This document shows, in pieces, positions 4,704 through 9,122 of a stretch of 9,122 nucleotides of DNA (position 1 is the first letter of the stretch; each line of letters starts with the position of its first letter). This DNA is from Methanobrevibacter sp. (lineage in GTDB: Archaea > Methanobacteriota > Methanobacteria > Methanobacteriales > Methanobacteriaceae), in contig JAFRCZ010000017.1 of NCBI GenBank assembly GCA_017404125.1, forward strand, positions 1-9,122, in the 5' to 3' direction. Below the pieces are notes generated by a model. It saw only the letters and a program-made list of their open reading frames with translations. It did not search any database and was not told where the DNA came from. Position numbers and translations under genes: made by a program.

Positions 4704-6056
4704 ATGAATGAAAGTAATAAATGTGTCCAAAAGGATTTAGCTCATATTTGGCATCCCGCTTCCCAGATGAAAGACTATGAAGATTTCCCACCAATTATTG
4801 TTGACCATGGAAAAGGAGTAAAGCTATACGATGTAGATGGTAAAGAGTATATTGACATCATCAGCTCATGGTGGTGCAATTTGCTTGGACACTGCAATGA
4901 GGAGGTAAGTGAAGCTCTTAAAAGCCAAGTAGACAAATTGGATCATGTGCTTTTTGCTAACTTTTCACATAAAACCATTATAGAGCTTTCTGAACGTCTC
5001 ATAAAGGTAATGCCAAAAGGATTGAATAAGTTCAGTTTTGTTGATAATGGTTCAGCATCTGTTGAATGTGCACTCAAGATGGCTTTCCAATACTGCCAGC
5101 AAAACGGCAAAGAGGAAAAGAAAAGATTCATGTGCTTTACAGATGCATATCATGGAGAAACTTTAGGGGCATTGTCAGTTGGTGCTCTTGACGAGTATTC
5201 AAAAGTGTTTGAACCTATTATGATTGATACTATTAAAGTGCAGGCTCCTGATTGCTATAGATGTCCATACAATAAGAATAGAGATGATTGTGAATGTGAA
5301 TGTTTTGAGCATGCTGAGGAAGCATTTGCAGAGCATGGACATGAAACCTGTGCAATGATTATTGAACCTTTGATACAAGGCAGTGCAGGAATGAAGATTT
5401 ATCCTCCATTATATCTTAAAAAGCTTAGAGCGCTATGTGATGAATATGATGTGCTTCTTATTGCTGATGAGATTGCAACTGGCTTTGGAAGAACCGGCAA
5501 GATGTTTGCAGTGGACCATGCAGGCATAAGTCCAGATATAATGTGCATTTCCAAAGGGCTTACAAACGGGTATATGGCAATGGCAGTTTGTGTAAGCACT
5601 GATGAGATTTACAATGGATTTTATGGAGATTATGATGATAATGTGGCATTTATGCATAGCCATACCTTTGCAGGAAATCCCCTTGCTGCAAGTGTTGCAA
5701 ATGCAACATTAAAGATTATGGAAAGAGACCATATAATCGAAAAAGCTAATGAAAAAGCTATTTGGTTGAATAATCGTTTCCAAGAGATATTTGATGAGCA
5801 TCCTAATGTTGGCGAGATTAGACAGATGGGCTTGATTAATGCAATTGAATTGGTTGAAGACAAAGAGTCTAAAAAAGGGTTTGATTCAACTGAAAGAATA
5901 GGCTATAAAATCTATAGGGAAGCATTGAAGCAAGGATTGATGCTTAGGCCTTTAGGCAATGTAATGTACTTTAATCCACCACTTGTCATTACAAAAGAAG
6001 AGCTTGAGGAATCTTTAAGAATTTGTAAAGAGGCTATAGATTCTGTATTATTATAA
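4704..6056 (+). CDS. bioA: adenosylmethionine-8-amino-7-oxononanoate (DAPA) aminotransferase BioA
   Basis: BioA is a PLP-dependent class III aminotransferase converting KAPA to 7,8-diaminopelargonate, the substrate of BioD. The 450 residues start with the family block HIWHPASQMKDY (14-25). They continue with SSWWCN (54-59), F112-VDNGSASVE (PLP phosphate loop), AYHGET (148-153, Y149 matching E. coli Tyr144), the PLP-binding aspartate D255 in ADEIATGFGRTG, the Schiff-base lysine K284 in CISKGLTNGYM, HTFAGNPLA and R415 in LRPLGN. The position of E. coli Tyr17 is A19. A cysteine-rich segment has C184, C187, C196, C198 and C200. The amino donor (SAM in E. coli, lysine in B. subtilis) cannot be decided by eye. 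It is separated from bioD by the beta-helix gene and has its own upstream region. It converges with leuS. Confidence 0.95.
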   Translation: MNESNKCVQKDLAHIWHPASQMKDYEDFPPIIVDHGKGVKLYDVDGKEYIDIISSWWCNLLGHCNEEVSEALKSQVDKLDHVLFANFSHKTIIELSERLIKVMPKGLNKFSFVDNGSASVECALKMAFQYCQQNGKEEKKRFMCFTDAYHGETLGALSVGALDEYSKVFEPIMIDTIKVQAPDCYRCPYNKNRDDCECECFEHAEEAFAEHGHETCAMIIEPLIQGSAGMKIYPPLYLKKLRALCDEYDVLLIADEIATGFGRTGKMFAVDHAGISPDIMCISKGLTNGYMAMAVCVSTDEIYNGFYGDYDDNVAFMHSHTFAGNPLAASVANATLKIMERDHIIEKANEKAIWLNNRFQEIFDEHPNVGEIRQMGLINAIELVEDKESKKGFDSTERIGYKIYREALKQGLMLRPLGNVMYFNPPLVITKEELEESLRICKEAIDSVLL

Positions 6057-6076
6057 AAATAATTTAAAAAAGAGTT

Positions 6077-6109
6077 TTAAAAATATTTTCTTTACATTAA
6101 AAATATTTT
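6077..6109. repeat. 13-base direct repeat downstream of bioA
   Basis: TTAAAAATATTTT is found at 6077-6089 and 6097-6109, a 20-base period. Each copy is nearly self-complementary. It lies in the AT-rich space between convergent bioA and leuS and may contribute to termination. No gene is present in 6057-6192. Confidence 0.4.
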
Positions 6110-6148
6110 ATAATTTAAGAATATTTAATTTTAAAAAAAGAAAAGAAG

Positions 6149-6171
6149 AATAGCTATTTAAAATAGCTATT
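6149..6171. terminator. bidirectional terminator between bioA and leuS
   Basis: AATAGCTATTT (6149-6159) and AAATAGCTATT (6161-6171) are perfect inverted repeats of 11 bases around a single base. Within each arm AATAGCTATT is itself palindromic. On the + strand a T-rich tract follows (6171-6188); on the - strand, beyond the leuS stop, the sequence after the stem is a pyrimidine run complementary to 6131-6148. The symmetry suits termination of both convergent genes. Confidence 0.7.
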
Positions 6172-6192
6172 AATTTATTTTTTATTTTCCAT

Positions 6193-9066
6193 CTATTCCA
6201 TAAAAAGAGCTGGTTTATAAGGCAATGCATTTCTTGCCTTGTTTTGTGGGTCGTAGCTATCATCGGTGTGGATGATTACTTCAGAATCCACTTCTGCTTC
6301 AATGAAATCTTTTGCATCATTTAAGATGGTAGCTTCATCAATCTTACCGATGTATCTTGTTTTGGTCATTTCTCTAGATATTTTCTTAGCAACTCCAGCT
6401 ATCTCTTTTTTATCATCATAGATGTTTTGACCAATTGCCTTGCCCATAATTTGACCGATGTCAGGTTTTCCAACTTCATCAGCTATTTTATATAAATCCC
6501 ATTTCCAATCTGGAGCCAAGTAAATGTGTACTTTTTCTGGATCGGTATCAACAATGTTTTTGATTTCGTTAATATCCTTAACAATGTTTTGAACAAGGGA
6601 TTCAGACCTTTCAATCTCTTCGCTGATGAGTCCTTCATCATATTTAGGCCACTCTGCGAAGGACACATATCCTTCTCCACCAAATTTGCTCCAAAGCTCT
6701 TCAGATGTGTGTGGAGTGAATGGAGCGAGTAATCTAATCCAATTGCTTAAGACAGTGGATAATACATAGATTACAGCAGGGTCTTGTTTGTCAAGAAGGT
6801 CTTTTACTCTGTACATGTAGTGGTCTAAGTCTTTTTTAAGCAAGAATAAAGCATGTTGCAATGCTTGTCTTGTTTGGAAAACTTCAAGCGCTTCTGTTGC
6901 AGCCTTGATGTGAACATTCAATTGATTAATCATCCATTTGTCAATGCTGCGTTCTATAGCCACTTCTTCAATATTGGATAAGTTTAATTTGTCTCCTTTA
7001 ATGTCTTCAACTTTTTGTGCAAATTCTCTAAACCATTCAAGTCTTCTTTGGGTTCCTCTAACCTCTTTTTCTCTCCAGTCGAAGTCTTGCCATGGTTCTG
7101 CTGATGCCATCAAGAACAGCCTTACCACATCTGCACTGTATTGTTCGATTGCATCTGCAAGGAGAATCACATTACCTTTTGAAGAGGACATCTTGTTACC
7201 TTCAAGCAGTCCCATACCGAATACCACGGTACCTTTTGGCCATTTTTCTTCTGGGTAGATGGCTGCGTGGGTAAACATCAAGAAGCTTAAATGGTTACCT
7301 ACTAAGTCTTTTGCAGATAATCTCCAGTCAAGAGGATACCAGTAGTTGAATTCAGCTTGAATCTCATTCACTATCTCTTCATCTACAGTGATTTCATCGC
7401 TGTCTACACCTAAGAAGACTTTTTCAAAGAATGCTTCATTCAAGTCTTCAGGATCCATATCCTTAAGGTATTTGGCAATGGTATAGTAAGACATGTACAT
7501 TGTTGAGTCTGATAAAGGTTCAATCAACCATTGGTCATCCCATGGCACTCTGGTTCCAAGACCCACTCTTCTGGAACATGCCCAATCGTCTAACCAATTG
7601 AGGTAGTATTCAAAGTTGGAGCGGATTTCTTCAGGAATGATTGTTTCTTGAGCGAGGACCTTTTGGGTTTTTTCAGTCCATTCTTCGTCACCATATCTGA
7701 TGAACCATTGGTCATCCATTACTTTGACTACACATTTGTTACCGCATCTGCAGATTACAGGTCTTTCTGCAAAGTCGTACATGATGTCTGCACTGCCTGC
7801 TTCAATCATGTCAGCTTTGATTTCATCTCTGATGTATGCGACTCTTTTACCCGCATATTTTTCAATATGGTCGCTGATGTATCCTTTGCTGTGCTCTGCC
7901 TTGTACAATTCATCAGTTGCATCCTGTACTTTAGGATCATTCTGGTTTTCGATTCCCATTCTTTCAACTACTTCCACTGCTGGGAACTCTCCATATCCTT
8001 TTACGGTCACAACGTTTAATGGTTCTGCTTTTGCAACTTCATCTGCAATATCAAACTCTTTAATCAAGTCTGCATTTTCCTTCAAGTCTCTAAGTGCAAT
8101 GTAATCAGCAGGTGCGTGAGCAGGCACGGAAAATACGGTTCCTGAACCATATTCAGGGTCTACAAAACTTGCAGGGAATATTGGTAATGGTTCGCCATTC
8201 AATGGGTTTTTAACATATTTTCCAATCAATGGTTTAGGGTCAATGTCGCCAATGATTTCCAAGTCATGCTGATTGGAAAGGTTTAGGAAAGCTTCATTGC
8301 TTATAATCCATTTTTCACCTTCGTTAACACCGGATTTTACTTCAACTTCAATATAGTGAACTTCTGGGTTTAACCATACATTGGTTGCAGCGAAAATGGT
8401 TTCTGGCCTGAAGGTTGCAGGAACGATGTACTGTTTAGGTGAAACTTCAAATTTGATTAAGGTCAATTCGTTTACCCCTACACCTTCACCTTCGAGTAAA
8501 TCGTGGTCTCCTACAGGGTTTTGGTCATGTGGACAGTATTTTACAGGGTGTTCACCTTGTTTGATGAGACCTAAGGATTTAAGCTTTTTAGCTTGCCATG
8601 TAATGAATTTCTTATAAGTAGGATCGATTGTTCTGAATTCTCTTCTCCATTCAATGGAATAACCCATATCATCCATTACAGTATGGTATTCATTACTGAA
8701 ATATTTTACAATATTGATTGGGTCTTCCAATTTTGGAAGAGTGTCATGAGGAACTTTGTGAACCCTTTCGTATAAGTCAAGAGTCCATGGATCTTTCCTT
8801 TTAATTCTGTCAGCAATACCTATAACTGGGGCACCAGTTACGTGCCATGCCATAGGGAATAATACATTGTAGCCTTCCATTCTTTTAAATCTTGCAAATA
8901 CATCAGGTACGGTATAGGTTCTACCGTGTCCAATGTGCATAGCACCACTTGGGTATGGATAAGCCACTGTTAAGAATAATTTTTCTCTTTCATCAGGGTC
9001 TGATTGAAATAGCTTTTCTTCTCTCCAGATTTTTTGCCATTTCTTTTCGATTTCATTATTAGTCAC
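6193..9066 (-). CDS. leuS: leucyl-tRNA synthetase, archaeal/eukaryal type
   Basis: LeuRS is the class I aminoacyl-tRNA synthetase charging tRNA-Leu and editing misactivated amino acids. At 957 residues it matches the archaeal length (about 940-970) and has the archaeal domain order. Near the N-terminus is YPYPSG with the HIGH signature H44-IGH-47. The CP1 editing domain shows the threonine-rich motif ATFRPET (217-223) and [15 protein letters not shown] with D321, the position of the E. coli editing aspartate 345. A zinc-type segment has C439, C441 and C445, followed by [11 protein letters not shown]. The catalytic K625-MSSSK-630 follows the segment [11 protein letters not shown]. The remainder is the helical anticodon-binding domain (TPHTSEELW) and an archaeal C-terminal extension that reads the long variable arm. 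The start is GTG, with GGTGAT three bases upstream. It appears intact. A TATA-like region lies just upstream at the window edge. Confidence 0.97.
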   Translation of the reverse strand: MTNNEIEKKWQKIWREEKLFQSDPDEREKLFLTVAYPYPSGAMHIGHGRTYTVPDVFARFKRMEGYNVLFPMAWHVTGAPVIGIADRIKRKDPWTLDLYERVHKVPHDTLPKLEDPINIVKYFSNEYHTVMDDMGYSIEWRREFRTIDPTYKKFITWQAKKLKSLGLIKQGEHPVKYCPHDQNPVGDHDLLEGEGVGVNELTLIKFEVSPKQYIVPATFRPETIFAATNVWLNPEVHYIEVEVKSGVNEGEKWIISNEAFLNLSNQHDLEIIGDIDPKPLIGKYVKNPLNGEPLPIFPASFVDPEYGSGTVFSVPAHAPADYIALRDLKENADLIKEFDIADEVAKAEPLNVVTVKGYGEFPAVEVVERMGIENQNDPKVQDATDELYKAEHSKGYISDHIEKYAGKRVAYIRDEIKADMIEAGSADIMYDFAERPVICRCGNKCVVKVMDDQWFIRYGDEEWTEKTQKVLAQETIIPEEIRSNFEYYLNWLDDWACSRRVGLGTRVPWDDQWLIEPLSDSTMYMSYYTIAKYLKDMDPEDLNEAFFEKVFLGVDSDEITVDEEIVNEIQAEFNYWYPLDWRLSAKDLVGNHLSFLMFTHAAIYPEEKWPKGTVVFGMGLLEGNKMSSSKGNVILLADAIEQYSADVVRLFLMASAEPWQDFDWREKEVRGTQRRLEWFREFAQKVEDIKGDKLNLSNIEEVAIERSIDKWMINQLNVHIKAATEALEVFQTRQALQHALFLLKKDLDHYMYRVKDLLDKQDPAVIYVLSTVLSNWIRLLAPFTPHTSEELWSKFGGEGYVSFAEWPKYDEGLISEEIERSESLVQNIVKDINEIKNIVDTDPEKVHIYLAPDWKWDLYKIADEVGKPDIGQIMGKAIGQNIYDDKKEIAGVAKKISREMTKTRYIGKIDEATILNDAKDFIEAEVDSEVIIHTDDSYDPQNKARNALPYKPALFME

Positions 9067-9069
9067 TAA

Positions 9070-9075
9070 ATCACC
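9070..9075 (-). promoter_or_regulatory. ribosome binding site of leuS (GGTGAT)
   Basis: Read on the minus strand, GGTGAT is followed by TTA and then GTG, the leuS start at 9066. It supports the GTG start; no nearby in-frame ATG has such a site. Confidence 0.8.
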
Positions 9076-9105
9076 ATTCTTTAGATTTTTGATAATTAGA
9101 TAATT

Positions 9106-9120
9106 GTAAATTATAATTTA
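9106..9120 (-). promoter_or_regulatory. possible TATA region of leuS
   Basis: The minus strand reads TAAATTATAATTTAC here. A transcript start about 25 bases downstream would leave a leader of roughly 20 bases containing the GGTGAT site. The sequence is so AT-rich that several positions could serve, and the window ends two bases farther on. Confidence 0.35.
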
Positions 9121-9122
9121 AT

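Noticed and set aside
7648..8104. Overlapping + strand open frames of 123 and 134 codons antisense to leuS
   Set aside because: They lie wholly inside the intact leuS editing and zinc region, have no ribosome binding site of the GGTGAT type and no recognisable protein motifs; they are shadows of leuS codon usage.
1..9122. CRISPR array, tRNA or rRNA genes
   Set aside because: No regularly spaced repeats of CRISPR length and no tRNA cloverleaf or rRNA-like GC-rich segment were seen on either strand.

Overview
The window looks like chromosomal DNA from an AT-rich methanogenic archaeon of the Methanobacteriales, most likely Methanobrevibacter or a close relative. Four things point there: an archaeal/eukaryal-type leucyl-tRNA synthetase, an archaeal TrmI-type tRNA methyltransferase, GGTGAT ribosome binding sites that pair with the archaeal 16S 3' end, and a secreted adhesin-like beta-helix protein of the kind gut methanogens carry. 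The genus is an inference; no rRNA gene is present to confirm it.

Layout, left to right: an AT-rich upstream region (1-100); trmI on + (110-841) followed by a small hairpin and T-tract; bioB (952-1926) and bioD (1980-2678) on +, about 50 bases apart and probably one transcript; a hairpin/T-tract; a large secreted beta-helix protein gene on + (2887-4440) with its own promoter and a strong 11-bp hairpin terminator; bioA on + (4704-6056); an 11-bp inverted repeat between convergent genes; and leuS on - (6193-9066), whose promoter lies at the right edge. No gap between genes exceeds 300 bases.

BioA, BioD and BioB are the last three enzymes of biotin synthesis (KAPA to DAPA, DAPA to dethiobiotin, dethiobiotin to biotin). 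The genes that make KAPA (bioF, and bioW or another pimelate route) are not in the window. The beta-helix gene sits between bioD and bioA as a self-contained unit with its own promoter and terminator, which looks like an insertion into a biotin locus. trmI and leuS are housekeeping translation genes.

No wholly new system is evident. The points most worth a second look are: BioB, which lacks one of the canonical auxiliary-cluster cysteines but has two extra upstream cysteines; the beta-helix protein, which resembles a family I associate with gut Firmicutes; an operator-like inverted repeat at its promoter; and two contrasting start signals, GGTGAT-N3-start versus apparently leaderless genes.
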